DNA from: Maridesulfovibrio ferrireducens
GTDB lineage: Bacteria; Desulfobacterota; Desulfovibrionia; Desulfovibrionales; Desulfovibrionaceae
Assembly: GCF_900101105.1 (NCBI RefSeq)
Contig: NZ_FNGA01000001.1
Coordinates: 991,915-1,055,914, forward strand
Direction of reading: 5' to 3'
Length of the DNA: 64,000 bases
How positions within the stretch are numbered: the stretch's first letter is position 1; each line of letters starts with the position of its first letter. This document shows positions 25,516 to 34,747 of this stretch, in pieces. A program made the position numbers and the translations under genes. The notes beneath the pieces are model-generated. The model did no database searches. It was not told the DNA's origin and worked only from the letters and a program-made list of their open reading frames with translations.

Positions 25516-26880
25516 ATGAATCCTGTGTACAGAAAAATACCGTTTACTCTTTTTGCCATAGTTGCTGTCGTTCTTTCCGTTTTGTCGGCAGGCAATGCCC
25601 GCAGTGAAAATCTGCGGGTAACGCCTGTTGTCCGCGCTGTGCAAAAAACTTCACCTGCGGTTGTGAATATAACTGTTACACGCATCGTTGAACGGGGAGT
25701 TTCTCCATTTGCTCAGTTTTTTAAAAATGATTCTTTTGATATGTTTTTTGAAGGAGGGTCCGGCGGGCAGACTCGTAAGTTCCGTTCTTTAAGCACTGGT
25801 TCCGGCGTGATTATTAACGGACAGAAAGGGTTTGTGCTTACTAATGCTCATGTGCTTGCGGGCGGAAGCGATATAAAAGTCAGGATGATTAACGGCGAAG
25901 AATTTGAAGCTGAAATCATCGGTTCTGATGCTGATTTTGATCTGGCTGTTCTGAAAATAAAAGGTGCGGAAGGTTTACCGCAAGTTGAGATGGGGGATTC
26001 CTCTGATATCTACATAGGGGAAACAGTCATCGCAATCGGTAATCCCTTCGGCTATACGCACACCGTTACGACCGGAGTTGTTTCCGCTCTTAAGCGGACC
26101 GTGAAGTCCGAAGATGGCGCGTTCACAGATTTTATCCAGACCGATGCCGCGATTAATCCGGGTAACATCGGCGGTCCGCTGTTAAATATCATGGGGGAAT
26201 TAATCGGCATTAATACTGCCATGCAGGCCCGAGCTGAAGGTATTGGTTTTGCCATCCCCATTAACAGGGCAAAACGGGTTGTTAAGGAGCTGCTTGCTTC
26301 CGGCAAAGTTTCTCCTGTCTGGCTGGGACTCAGCGGACAGGATTTAGATCAGAGTTCAGCCAGTTATTTCGGACTGCCCCGCGTTTACGGGTTGCTTGTC
26401 AGCGAGGTTTATCGAGGCATGCCTGCTGAGAAGTCAAAGCTTGCTCCTGGTGATGTGATTCTGACCGTGAACGGTATAGAGGTCGAAGATAAGGATAGTT
26501 ACGTAGCTTTGCTACGCGCGCAGACTCACGGTGATGATGTTGTTCTGGAAGTTTTGCACAGGGGTAAGAAAGTAAAGATTAAAGTTCGCCCTGATACCCT
26601 TGCTCCGCAACAGGTTACAAACTTTGTCTGGTCGAAGTGGGGCATTGCTACAGGAAAAGACAGCCGCGGATACGGGCTGCTGGTTTCAGCTGTTAAAAAG
26701 AATAGTCCTGCCGCAAAGCTCGGTCTCAAGCCCGGTGATAAAATTCATCAGATAGGGAACAGGCGCATTAATACACAGCAGGATTTTCTTGATTCTTTCC
26801 TGCGCTATCGTCTTAACGGCAATGTTCTTATGAAAGTTCAGCGTGGCAGAAATTACTATCACGTAAAATTGAACTCGTAG
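25516..26880 (+). CDS. HtrA/DegP-like protein with catalytic serine replaced by isoleucine
   Basis: 454 residues. A signal peptide (about 1-33, ending near GNARSE) is followed by a trypsin-like domain (about 40-245) and two PDZ domains (about 265-355 and 370-450). The catalytic His is in LTNAHVLAGG and the Asp in SDADFDLAVLK. The serine loop reads NPGNIGGPLL where the family has NPGNSGGPLL, so Ser is Ile218 (codon ATC at 26167-26169). In DegP this serine is essential for proteolysis. The protein would therefore be a chaperone-like or regulatory pseudoprotease unless the base is a sequencing error (AGC to ATC is one change). All other parts are intact, arguing against decay. Confidence 0.9.
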   Translation: MNPVYRKIPFTLFAIVAVVLSVLSAGNARSENLRVTPVVRAVQKTSPAVVNITVTRIVERGVSPFAQFFKNDSFDMFFEGGSGGQTRKFRSLSTGSGVIINGQKGFVLTNAHVLAGGSDIKVRMINGEEFEAEIIGSDADFDLAVLKIKGAEGLPQVEMGDSSDIYIGETVIAIGNPFGYTHTVTTGVVSALKRTVKSEDGAFTDFIQTDAAINPGNIGGPLLNIMGELIGINTAMQARAEGIGFAIPINRAKRVVKELLASGKVSPVWLGLSGQDLDQSSASYFGLPRVYGLLVSEVYRGMPAEKSKLAPGDVILTVNGIEVEDKDSYVALLRAQTHGDDVVLEVLHRGKKVKIKVRPDTLAPQQVTNFVWSKWGIATGKDSRGYGLLVSAVKKNSPAAKLGLKPGDKIHQIGNRRINTQQDFLDSFLRYRLNGNVLMKVQRGRNYYHVKLNS

Positions 26881-26896
26881 CCCTTGTATATGGATC

Positions 26897-27460
26897 TTAG
26901 TCGCGCCCTTTGTACGCCTTAAGTTTTGTGTAGATTGGGCCTGAAGGCGTCAGTGTGCTTTGATACAGGGCAAATTCTGTTACAGTGCACACAGGAAGGG
27001 GAATCCGGCTGATTTTTTCCGCAAGATCCGCCCAATTATCTTTTGCCCGTTTTTTTACTCTGCCCAGCGTTAGATGAGCGTGATAGGGCTTGGTATTCTT
27101 TTCGAAGCCAAGTTCTGCAAGCTTATTGTCTATTGTGATGGCATTGTCACATATTTCTTTGGATCCATTCGTTAAACCAATCCAGATAATGCGCGGATTT
27201 AGCGGGTCAGGAAAAAAGCCGCCCGGACCGGCACTTATTTCAAACGGTTTAAATGGAATTTCTTTTAGCGCGGAATCTATTTGTGGAACAGACTCTTCTG
27301 AGATCTCTCCGATAAATTTCAAGGTGAAATGTATGTTTTCAGGTTTTACCCATGCTATTTTGGACTGCAAGTTTTGATTTAACTCTTCAGCGTTTTCTAA
27401 AAACGCATTTTTCCATTCTTCCGGAACGGGATGTGCAATAAATGTTCGTATCTTTTGCAT
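26897..27460 (-). CDS. thpR: RNA 2',3'-cyclic phosphodiesterase (ThpR/LigT)
   Basis: 187 residues. The two H-x-T/S-h motifs of the 2H phosphoesterase family are visible as HFTLKFIG (about residue 44) and HLTLGRV (about residue 128). It opens 2',3'-cyclic phosphates on RNA ends in vitro; the cellular role is not settled. Last gene of a minus-strand run pncC-oprB-thpR with gaps of 14 and 29 bases. It converges on the HtrA-like gene with only 16 bases between them. Confidence 0.93.
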   Translation of the reverse strand: MQKIRTFIAHPVPEEWKNAFLENAEELNQNLQSKIAWVKPENIHFTLKFIGEISEESVPQIDSALKEIPFKPFEISAGPGGFFPDPLNPRIIWIGLTNGSKEICDNAITIDNKLAELGFEKNTKPYHAHLTLGRVKKRAKDNWADLAEKISRIPLPVCTVTEFALYQSTLTPSGPIYTKLKAYKGRD

Positions 27461-27489
27461 ATAATTACAGCCTTTTAATAAAGTTATGA

Positions 27490-28728
27490 TCAGGGTGTGG
27501 AAAAAGAGAAGAAAAATTTCAACATTCCGAACACAATATCATCATTACCATTATTTGCCAGAGAGTTCGATACATAAGTTAAATCCGGAACAATCGAGAA
27601 ATTGTTGCTGATTTTGATCTGGTAGAATGTTTCATAATGGAATTCCATATCCTTATTTGCGGTGTGTTTGTTTCCCTGCACGCCGCCGGCTGCAACTCCC
27701 CACACATCTTCATCTCTGCCCGGAATACACGCTTGCCAGTTCGTGCCGAGTGACCAACTCCATGTGATGTTGTTTACAGCGCTGTTGCCCTTCCCTACTC
27801 TCGCAAATATACCGAAGTCTTTGGTCAGATTCTGGTCCATGTTGAAGGCGAATCCCCAGTTTGCAGAGTCGCCGTTTCCATCAAGGCGAGTTTGTTTATA
27901 TGTATTGGTCCAACCGAAAAGACGATAGTTGCCCGGTAAATTGCCAAATGATGGAGAGTAGGTCAGTTGCCCGCCTAAAAAAGGGTCGTCTAACAGGTCA
28001 TCAAATCCTTGTTTTTGCTGATCTCGTGGCAAAGCTGATCTGCTGATGGATTGGGCAAGGAATGTGAATTTGAATTCTTCAACAGGGCTGTAGCCCGCAG
28101 CAATGATAGGATGGTTTTCATCAACTAAGTCAAAAATAGGTTCGTTGTTGAATATCGTATTGGTGAATTGTGTTCGTCCGTTTCCGGCAAAACGGTTGGC
28201 ATCAAGAAAAGATTCAGGTTCACTCCAACCTAGAGTTACGAAAAATTTATCTTTTGCAAAATGATGAGTGTACAGGACATCTGAAATAGAAGCCTGTCCA
28301 CCTGCTGTTGTACGTGAGGCGAGCGAGTTTAGAGGTGTGGCAACCATTCCCCGGCTTGACGGGTTGCTGCCTGTATCGGCTTGTCCGCCTTGCAGCTGTA
28401 TGAATAGTTGTCCATCTTCAACAGGTTTCCAATTGAGTCTGAGACGAGCTTTGAATCCTCCGTAGTCTCTGCCTTCCTTCTTGTCCCCGGAAATTTTTGA
28501 ATCTGCATAGCCCTGCCAGTAACCGAGCACATCTCCATCTATGACCAGCGGGCCTGTTGCATTCTGCACTTCCGCCCATGATTCGCGGAATTGGTTCATA
28601 AAACCGATTTTCCGTTTGTCGGCATCCCCGTAGAGGTCTAGCTGTTTATACAGATTGTTTGAGGTGTAAGCCAGACATGTTCCGGGAGTGAGAATGAGCA
28701 GTAGCAGTATGGAGAATATTCTTGTCAT
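27490..28728 (-). CDS. OprB-family carbohydrate-selective porin
   Basis: 412 residues with a clear signal peptide (about 1-20, SILLLLILTPGTCLA). The rest is beta-strand rich, with many aromatic and glycine residues, and ends in a phenylalanine-rich strand (GMLKFFFSFSTP), as in outer membrane barrels. The pattern YGGFKARLRLNWKPVEDGQLFIQ and the late DVWGVAAGGVQ and ETFYQIKISNNFSIVPDLTYV are typical of OprB, where the C-terminal part is best conserved. It should let sugars or other small hydrophilic solutes cross the outer membrane; the substrate is unknown. Confidence 0.87.
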   Translation of the reverse strand: MTRIFSILLLLILTPGTCLAYTSNNLYKQLDLYGDADKRKIGFMNQFRESWAEVQNATGPLVIDGDVLGYWQGYADSKISGDKKEGRDYGGFKARLRLNWKPVEDGQLFIQLQGGQADTGSNPSSRGMVATPLNSLASRTTAGGQASISDVLYTHHFAKDKFFVTLGWSEPESFLDANRFAGNGRTQFTNTIFNNEPIFDLVDENHPIIAAGYSPVEEFKFTFLAQSISRSALPRDQQKQGFDDLLDDPFLGGQLTYSPSFGNLPGNYRLFGWTNTYKQTRLDGNGDSANWGFAFNMDQNLTKDFGIFARVGKGNSAVNNITWSWSLGTNWQACIPGRDEDVWGVAAGGVQGNKHTANKDMEFHYETFYQIKISNNFSIVPDLTYVSNSLANNGNDDIVFGMLKFFFSFSTP

Positions 28729-28742
28729 TGAAAGTTCCCGGT

Positions 28743-29219
28743 TCAGCTGGTTTTGAGAATTTCGAGGAGTCTTTCCAGTATTTTATGCAGGCTTTGCTGC
28801 TTAACACTTATACGATCTCCGGGAAAAAGAAATTTTTCTGAATAGGTGGTTCCGTTAACATGCCAGCCCATCCATACCGTACCGACAGGTTTTTCCGGGG
28901 TTCCGCCGGTCGGTCCGGCAACACCTGAAAGAGATACTCCTACGTTTGTGCTAAGCGCTGTGCAGACTCCCTCAGCCATAGCTCTGACTGTCGGTTCGCT
29001 GACTGCTCCGTGTTCTATTATGATTGCTTCAGGGACGTTTAGAAGGGCTATTTTGACTTCGTTTGAATAGGCTACGATGGCTCCTGAGAACCAGGATGAG
29101 CTTCCGGAAAAGTCTGTAAGAGTCGCTGAAACCAGACCTCCGGTGCATGATTCAGCCGTTGCCATGGTCCACTTTTTATCAATAAGGATATTTCCGATTG
29201 AGGGTACTGTATTTATCAT
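28743..29219 (-). CDS. pncC: Nicotinamide-nucleotide amidohydrolase (CinA C-terminal type)
   Basis: 158 residues, matching the single-domain PncC/YgaD form. It deamidates nicotinamide mononucleotide to nicotinate mononucleotide in pyridine nucleotide recycling. Motifs are TAESCTGGL with the catalytic Ser near residue 23, GAIVAYSNEVK and SGVAGPTGGTPEKPVGTVW. First gene of the run with oprB (14 bases apart). Confidence 0.95.
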   Translation of the reverse strand: MINTVPSIGNILIDKKWTMATAESCTGGLVSATLTDFSGSSSWFSGAIVAYSNEVKIALLNVPEAIIIEHGAVSEPTVRAMAEGVCTALSTNVGVSLSGVAGPTGGTPEKPVGTVWMGWHVNGTTYSEKFLFPGDRISVKQQSLHKILERLLEILKTS

Positions 29220-29283
29220 GCAGGAACTCTATACTTAATTTAATGATATTTGAAGAGGGAAAGATATAGGTGGGGGATTTCAG

Positions 29284-30006
29284 CTATTCAGTCGGCTTTA
29301 TGGATTTGTATTTATTTGTGATCTTTTCGTATGTCCCGTCATACTTCATTTCTTGAAGCGTTTTTACTATCTGAGGGATTAAGGAGATATGCTTTATATG
29401 AATGTAAAGGTATAAATTACTTAAAAGTATTGCGGGAGATAAAGGGTATACATTAGTGATGCCTAATTTTTTAAGCATTGCTGATCCAGTACTCAGGCCA
29501 AAAACACCTACGTCAGCCCGTTCTTTTGCCAAGAATAAAAATAGCGCTTTTTCACTCCTGACTCTGGTTACGCTTTTAGCCTTACTCAGCTCACGATCAC
29601 AATTTTTCCAGCCCTTAACCCAGACTACGCGATAAGGAAGTAAACTTTTCCATCCGTCTATTTTGATATTTTTATTGTGTGAAAAGGCTACGATCGTGTT
29701 TACATAAAAAGGCTCTGGAACCATGATTAAATTAGGGTAGGATTTTGAAATTCCTTCAGTCCGTAGAAAGTTGCCATCTTGAGTCCCGGCATTTGCATTA
29801 TATAGTGAGCGTTCAGATGGCATGGGGATAATATTAATTTTTATATTCATGCGATTGAAACAAGTTGTCAGCAGTTCTTTCATTGCTTTGGTGCGAGCGT
29901 CATCCCTGTCATCTCCCGTTGTGAATGTCAGGGTTTTGTTTTCTGCATTTGCCGCCGGCACTGCTAAGAGCAAATTAAAAATAATGAGTATCGCTAAATA
30001 ACGCAT
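29284..30006 (-). CDS. Periplasmic solute-binding protein (type 3 family), orphan
   Basis: 240 residues with a signal peptide (about 1-21, cut after AANA). The mature part resembles family 3 binding proteins: LLTTCFNRMNIKINIIPMPSERSL near the N-terminus and a late YDGTYEKITNKY like the end of amino-acid binding proteins. No permease or ATPase is adjacent. Such orphans are common in Desulfovibrio-type genomes and may feed a sensor or have lost transport. The ligand cannot be read. Confidence 0.8.
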   Translation of the reverse strand: MRYLAILIIFNLLLAVPAANAENKTLTFTTGDDRDDARTKAMKELLTTCFNRMNIKINIIPMPSERSLYNANAGTQDGNFLRTEGISKSYPNLIMVPEPFYVNTIVAFSHNKNIKIDGWKSLLPYRVVWVKGWKNCDRELSKAKSVTRVRSEKALFLFLAKERADVGVFGLSTGSAMLKKLGITNVYPLSPAILLSNLYLYIHIKHISLIPQIVKTLQEMKYDGTYEKITNKYKSIKPTE

Positions 30007-30207
30007 GGCCTAATTCCCTCCTAAATGCGTAGCAAGTTGGAGTGTGAGTCTTTACGATAACACAGATAGTCAATTTAATTTAGTTTGTTTTATATCTAAT
30101 GCTGAGCTTGCCAGAGAAAGTGATAGGGCATACTTATCAGAGAGTTGTGCTGTGAATCATTTATTATTTTGTAGTAAAATGGTTAACCTTGATATTATAA
30201 TAAACAA

Positions 30208-30615
30208 ATGAATTTTAGAAAACATATAAATTTTTATTGGCAGAGACATCAGAGCCATTGGAACTGGATACTTGGAGTTCTCGGGTTCGGTGTTTTTCTT
30301 CTGGCCTTGTGGCATCGATCTTTTTTTATTTTTTTAATTTCAATGGCCGGCTTGTGGGGATCATTGATAAAACTTCCCGATCCTACGCCTCCCTTTACCT
30401 ATATTGAAAAAATCCTTGAAACGGAAAGATCATGGATTGCTAAGCCTTGGGGATGGAAAAAGGGATTTCAGGTTTTCGGGCTTGTTGCCGGGTTTATTTT
30501 TGTATTAGTTGCCTGCTGGTCAGGAAGTTTAATGTCATTACTTCTGTTTATCGGGCTTTGTGTTAATATATGGTGTGTTCATGACAATAAACTTATGGGC
30601 ATTGATGATTTGTAG
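30208..30615 (+). CDS. Hypothetical membrane protein
   Basis: 135 residues with about four membrane segments (20-34, 36-53, 88-108 and 109-124). A tryptophan- and histidine-rich N-terminus and the loop SLIKLPDPTPPFTYIEKILETE stand out. No family is recognised and no clear Shine-Dalgarno sequence precedes the ATG, so the start is uncertain. It lies 104 bases upstream of serS on the same strand. Confidence 0.65.
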   Translation: MNFRKHINFYWQRHQSHWNWILGVLGFGVFLLALWHRSFFIFLISMAGLWGSLIKLPDPTPPFTYIEKILETERSWIAKPWGWKKGFQVFGLVAGFIFVLVACWSGSLMSLLLFIGLCVNIWCVHDNKLMGIDDL

Positions 30616-30719
30616 GTTGGGTTTTTCCGCCGATGTTTAAAAAATCCCCTTTATTACTGTGCTGACATTGGTTACAGCAAAGGCAATGACCAATATGGGG
30701 AGAATATGAGGAGAACTAA

Positions 30720-31997
30720 ATGCTCGATTTAAAATTTGTTCGTAATAATTTGGATGTTGTCCGCGAAAGTCTGAAAAACAGAAATTCCAAGCTGGACGTT
30801 GAAGAGTTCAATGAGCTTGATGGCCGTCGCAGAGAGCTTGTTCAGGAAGTAGAAGTCCTGAAAGCTGAGCGCAACACCACTTCCGCTGATATTGCCAAGA
30901 TTAAACGCGAAGGCGGAAATGCTGATGGAATTATTGCCCGCATGGGTGAACTTGCCGGCAAAATCAAGGCTCTCGATGAAGATTTAAAAGATATTGAAGT
31001 CGCAGAACATGACTGGCTTGTATCTGTTCCTAATATTCCCGACGAATCCGTTCCTGTGGGAGCGAGTGAAGATGATAACCCCGTCATAAGGGTGTGGGGC
31101 GAAAAGCCTGTGCTCGATTTTGAACCGCGTGAGCATTGGGATCTTGCTGTTGAGCTTGGCGGAGTTGATTTTGAACGTGCCGCAAAGCTTACCGGGGCGC
31201 GTTTTGCCGTTCTGCGTAAATGGGGTGCAAGGCTTGAAAGAGCTTTGACATCTCTTATGGTCGATATTCAGACTATGGAGCACGGTTACATTGAAATAAT
31301 TCCTCCATATATTGTTAACCGTGATTCTCTTTACGGAACAGGGCAGCTTCCCAAATTTGCGGAAGATCTGTTCAAGCTTGAAAATTCAGAATACTTTTTG
31401 ATTCCTACAGCGGAAGTGCCTCTCACTAATCTTCATAGAGATGAAATCTTAGATGAATCTGAATTGTCGGTTGCCTACTGCGCACCTACTCCTTGTTTCA
31501 GATCAGAAGCCGGGTCGTACGGTAAAGATACAAAAGGGCTAATTCGTCAGCACCAGTTCCATAAAGTTGAAATGGTTCGCTTTGCACATCCTGATAAATC
31601 TTTTGAAGAGCTTGAATTGATGACTTCTCACGCAGAAGAGATTCTTAAACGTCTTAATATTCACTATAGAGTAATAACTATTTGTACTGGAGATATAGGA
31701 TTCGGTGCAAAGAAAACTTATGATCTCGAAGTCTGGCTTCCCGGTCAGGATAAATATCGTGAGATTTCGTCTTGTTCAAACTGCGGTGATTTTCAGGCCC
31801 GCAGAGCAAATATTAAGTTTAAGCCCAAAGATTCCAAAAAAGCACAGTATGTACATACATTAAACGGGTCGGGACTTGCTGTAGGGCGTACTTTTGTTGC
31901 AGTGGTTGAAAACTACCAGCAGAAAGACGGAACTATTTTAATACCTGACGCTTTGAAACCTTACATGGGCGGACTTGAAGTCATTAAGCCTGAATAG
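30720..31997 (+). CDS. serS: Seryl-tRNA synthetase
   Basis: 425 residues. It charges tRNA-Ser (and tRNA-Sec, if selenocysteine is used) with serine in the cytoplasm. The N-terminal coiled-coil arm (about 1-105) contacts the tRNA. Class II motif 2 is [20 protein letters not shown], and motif 3 is seen in [26 protein letters not shown] precedes the ATG by 7 bases. A perfect bidirectional terminator follows. Confidence 0.98.
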   Translation: MLDLKFVRNNLDVVRESLKNRNSKLDVEEFNELDGRRRELVQEVEVLKAERNTTSADIAKIKREGGNADGIIARMGELAGKIKALDEDLKDIEVAEHDWLVSVPNIPDESVPVGASEDDNPVIRVWGEKPVLDFEPREHWDLAVELGGVDFERAAKLTGARFAVLRKWGARLERALTSLMVDIQTMEHGYIEIIPPYIVNRDSLYGTGQLPKFAEDLFKLENSEYFLIPTAEVPLTNLHRDEILDESELSVAYCAPTPCFRSEAGSYGKDTKGLIRQHQFHKVEMVRFAHPDKSFEELELMTSHAEEILKRLNIHYRVITICTGDIGFGAKKTYDLEVWLPGQDKYREISSCSNCGDFQARRANIKFKPKDSKKAQYVHTLNGSGLAVGRTFVAVVENYQQKDGTILIPDALKPYMGGLEVIKPE

Positions 31998-32023
31998 TTA
32001 ATCCTGTTTTATCTTATAAAAAT

Positions 32024-32068
32024 AAAAACGGTCCATCTGCTCAATATGCAGGTGGACCGTTTTCTTAT
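32024..32068. terminator. Bidirectional terminator between serS and the sigma-54 activator
   Basis: A long stem, AAAACGGTCCATCTGC with GCAGGTGGACCGTTTT (one G-U pair), flanked by A- and T-rich ends. It serves both convergent genes. Confidence 0.92.
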
Positions 32069-32087
32069 TTGTAAGGCTGCGTAGTTT

Positions 32088-33578
32088 TTAGAGATTGAGC
32101 CCTGTTTTCTTGTAGTCGTTCAGCTTGTTTCGCAGTGTGCGGACTGAAATCCCGAGCAGGTCGGCAGCTTTGGTTCTGTTTCCGCTGGTTTGATCCAGAC
32201 TTCGTATTATGAGCTGTTTTTCCATTTCTGAAATAGTCACAACTCCTGAATGCGCTGACCCCCCGACGGGCATCGCCGTGTTTGCTGTCTGCTCTGATCC
32301 GGTGGCAGATGCTCCCGGTTCTGAGGATTCAGATATCGGTTGGAATGAGTCTTCCGGCATCCATGCGTCCGGGTCATTCAGAAAGTGTTTTGATGCAATA
32401 GGTCCGGCTCCAGAGAGGAGAACGGCTCGTTCCATAAGGTTTTGCAGTTCACGTACATTACCGGGCCATTCATATCCAAGGAGCCACTTCACAGATTCAT
32501 CTGAAAAAGCAAGCGGAGTGAGTCCATATTCCCGGCAGTATTTTTCAACGAAAAATTTTGCAAGCAGCATTATGTCGTCGCCGCGCTGGGCAAGGGCCGG
32601 AAGTTTCAGCGGGATAACATTTAATCTGTAAAAAAGGTCCTGCCTGAAAGATCCTTCTTTTACTGCGCCTTCAATATTGCGGTTGGTAGTGGCAAGAACC
32701 CTTACATCCACCTTTACCGTTTCTACTCCGCCTACACGGTCAATTTCACCTTCTTGTAAAACTCTTAGAAGTTTGGCTTGAAGGCCTAGTTCCATTTCAG
32801 TTATTTCATCAAGAAGTATTGTTCCGCCTGAAGCCAGTTCAAATTTACCCAGCTTTCGGCTTATTGCTCCGGTGAAGGAACCTTTTTCGTGTCCGAAAAG
32901 TTCAGATTCCAAGAGATGTTCGGGAAGGGCTGCGCAGTTGATTGCAACAAATGCACGGTCGCTTCGGTCTGAATGATGATGCAAAAATCTGGCGAACATT
33001 TCTTTACCGGTTCCGGATTCGCCGGAAATAAGAACCGTTGCTTTTGATTTAGCGACTTGTTTGGCAAGGCCGAGGACCCGCTGCATTGCCGGATGGTTTC
33101 CGATAACCTGATAACGGCCTTGAGTTCCCTGTGAGCCGCTTTTTGCGGGAGGGACAATTTCGTCAGGCAATTGGGCCGGATGTTTTTTTTCAGGGAGCAT
33201 CAGCTTGATTTTTTCCCATGAAAGAGGCTCAAGCCAGTAGTCGCGTGCTCCCAGTTCTAAAAATTTCTGAGCTTCATCCGCAGAACCGTTACGGGAAAAA
33301 ATAATTACAGGAGGAAAATTCTCAATATTGACTGCTTCTGCCAAAAGGGCCTGAGCTGAATATCCCTGCATAACCGGTCTGGTGAAAATCAGGCACGGTT
33401 TTGATTTTTTTATAAAATTTATTGCGCCTGCGAGGTTGTCAGCAAGTCCAGCCTGAAACCCCGCTTCTTTTAGTGGAGAGAAGACGGAAGTCACGGATTG
33501 TGGTTCGGCGATGAATAGTAAAGTATTATCAGGCATGTTTGAACTCATATCCGTAACTGGCAACCTTTTCAACTCCAT
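32088..33578 (-). CDS. Sigma-54-dependent activator with pseudo-receiver (FlrC/FlgR-like)
   Basis: 496 residues. Residues about 20-130 resemble a receiver, but the acidic pair is gone (LLFIAEP) and the phospho-acceptor region reads LIFTRPVMQG, with Arg where Asp is expected. The AAA+ domain (about 155-385) has Walker A GESGTGKE and the sigma-54 contact loop GSFTGA, the latter with Ser for the usual Ala. The stretch SRKLGKFELASGGTILLDEI resembles flagellar activators such as FlrC. A Fis-type helix-turn-helix ends the protein (NRTKAADLLGISVRTLRNKL). It activates RNA polymerase holding sigma-54, and its control is probably not by phosphorylation. The start is uncertain; ATGs 30 and 42 bases downstream are possible. 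Confidence 0.9.
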   Translation of the reverse strand: MELKRLPVTDMSSNMPDNTLLFIAEPQSVTSVFSPLKEAGFQAGLADNLAGAINFIKKSKPCLIFTRPVMQGYSAQALLAEAVNIENFPPVIIFSRNGSADEAQKFLELGARDYWLEPLSWEKIKLMLPEKKHPAQLPDEIVPPAKSGSQGTQGRYQVIGNHPAMQRVLGLAKQVAKSKATVLISGESGTGKEMFARFLHHHSDRSDRAFVAINCAALPEHLLESELFGHEKGSFTGAISRKLGKFELASGGTILLDEITEMELGLQAKLLRVLQEGEIDRVGGVETVKVDVRVLATTNRNIEGAVKEGSFRQDLFYRLNVIPLKLPALAQRGDDIMLLAKFFVEKYCREYGLTPLAFSDESVKWLLGYEWPGNVRELQNLMERAVLLSGAGPIASKHFLNDPDAWMPEDSFQPISESSEPGASATGSEQTANTAMPVGGSAHSGVVTISEMEKQLIIRSLDQTSGNRTKAADLLGISVRTLRNKLNDYKKTGLNL

Positions 33579-33946
33579 TATATTATAGACATGAATAAAA
33601 AGTGAGCCGAAAACAGTGGCAAAGAGATATCTGAAGAGGCTAACGTCTCTTGTTTACAGTAAAAAACATAGCCATCATGCCTATTGTGATGAAGTATTTT
33701 AAAGAAAACGTAAAAAAATGTAATTAAATTTCTTTTTTCGAAATGAACAAATTTGTCAGAAATGATGGTTTAAGTAAAAAGTTAGGCATCTTTTGATTAT
33801 TCAGTATTTTTTGCGTGAAATAATTCCTAAAAACGTCAAAAGCAGAGCTTTAAGCTAAAAATGGAGAGGGCTTGCCGAATTTTTGTCCATTTGATAATTG
33901 CTCAAGCTCTTTTAAAGAATAAAATATACAACGGGTTTATACAAAA
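33579..33946. other. Divergent intergenic region before the amino-acid ABC operon
   Basis: About 370 AT-rich bases with no gene. A distant inverted repeat AGAGCTT (33844-33850) / AAGCTCT (33904-33910) sits before the transporter ATPase gene. I found no -24/-12 sigma-54 promoter. Confidence 0.4.
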
Positions 33947-34675
33947 GTGATAAAGTTTAATAATGTTAATAAATACTATGGTGAGTATCACGCCCTGCGT
34001 GATTTAAATATTCATATTAAGCAGGGTGAAGTCGTTGTTGTCTGTGGTCCTTCAGGGTCTGGTAAAAGTACCATGATCCGCTGCATTAATCGTCTCGAGC
34101 CGATTCAGGAAGGCGAGATTATTGTAGAAGGGATTGATGTCAACGGACCGAGAGTAAACCTTCCTTTGCTTCGTGCAGAGATCGGGTTTGTTTTTCAGTC
34201 GTTCAACTTGTACCCGCATATGACTGTTTTAGAAAATATAATGTTAGCGCCGACCATGGTGCGCAATATGAAACGCAAGGATGCAGAAGATCTTGCTATG
34301 GAATTGCTGTCCAAGGTCAATATTCCAGATAAAGCCAGCGATTATCCTGCACAGCTTTCCGGTGGACAGCAGCAGCGTGTGGCTATTGCACGCGGTCTTG
34401 CCATGCATCCTAATATTATGCTTTTTGATGAGCCTACTTCTGCCCTTGATCCTGAAATGATTAATGAAGTTCTGGACGTTATGAAGGCTCTTGCCCGTGA
34501 GGGCATGACCATGGTTTGTGTTACGCATGAAATGGGTTTTGCCCGTGAAGTTGCGGACAGGGTTATATTTATGGACGAAGGCGCTCTCATAGAACAGAAT
34601 ACTCCGGATGAATTTTTTAACAATCCGCAGCATGAACGTTCTAAATTGTTCCTAAGTAAGATTCTCTCACATTAG
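33947..34675 (+). CDS. Polar amino-acid ABC transporter ATP-binding protein
   Basis: 242 residues, GTG start with a weak ribosome-binding site. It is a GlnQ/HisP-type ATPase: Walker [10 protein letters not shown], signature LSGGQQQR, Walker [16 protein letters not shown] and the H-loop [15 protein letters not shown]. It powers uptake through the fused permease at 35672-37453, with the binding protein at 34748-35569. The three genes form one cluster separated by two hairpin terminators, which probably set different expression levels. Confidence 0.95.
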   Translation: MIKFNNVNKYYGEYHALRDLNIHIKQGEVVVVCGPSGSGKSTMIRCINRLEPIQEGEIIVEGIDVNGPRVNLPLLRAEIGFVFQSFNLYPHMTVLENIMLAPTMVRNMKRKDAEDLAMELLSKVNIPDKASDYPAQLSGGQQQRVAIARGLAMHPNIMLFDEPTSALDPEMINEVLDVMKALAREGMTMVCVTHEMGFAREVADRVIFMDEGALIEQNTPDEFFNNPQHERSKLFLSKILSH

Positions 34676-34680
34676 CTGAA

Positions 34681-34718
34681 AGCGGTTTCCTCTTGTAGGG
34701 GAAGCCGCTCTTTTTTTG
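34681..34718 (+). terminator. Hairpin between the ABC ATPase and binding protein genes
   Basis: AGCGGTTTCC (34681-34690) pairs with GGAAGCCGCT (34700-34709, one G-U pair), followed by eight T. Confidence 0.88.
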
Positions 34719-34747
34719 TTTTTTTATTTTTATATCTGGAGGAAAAA

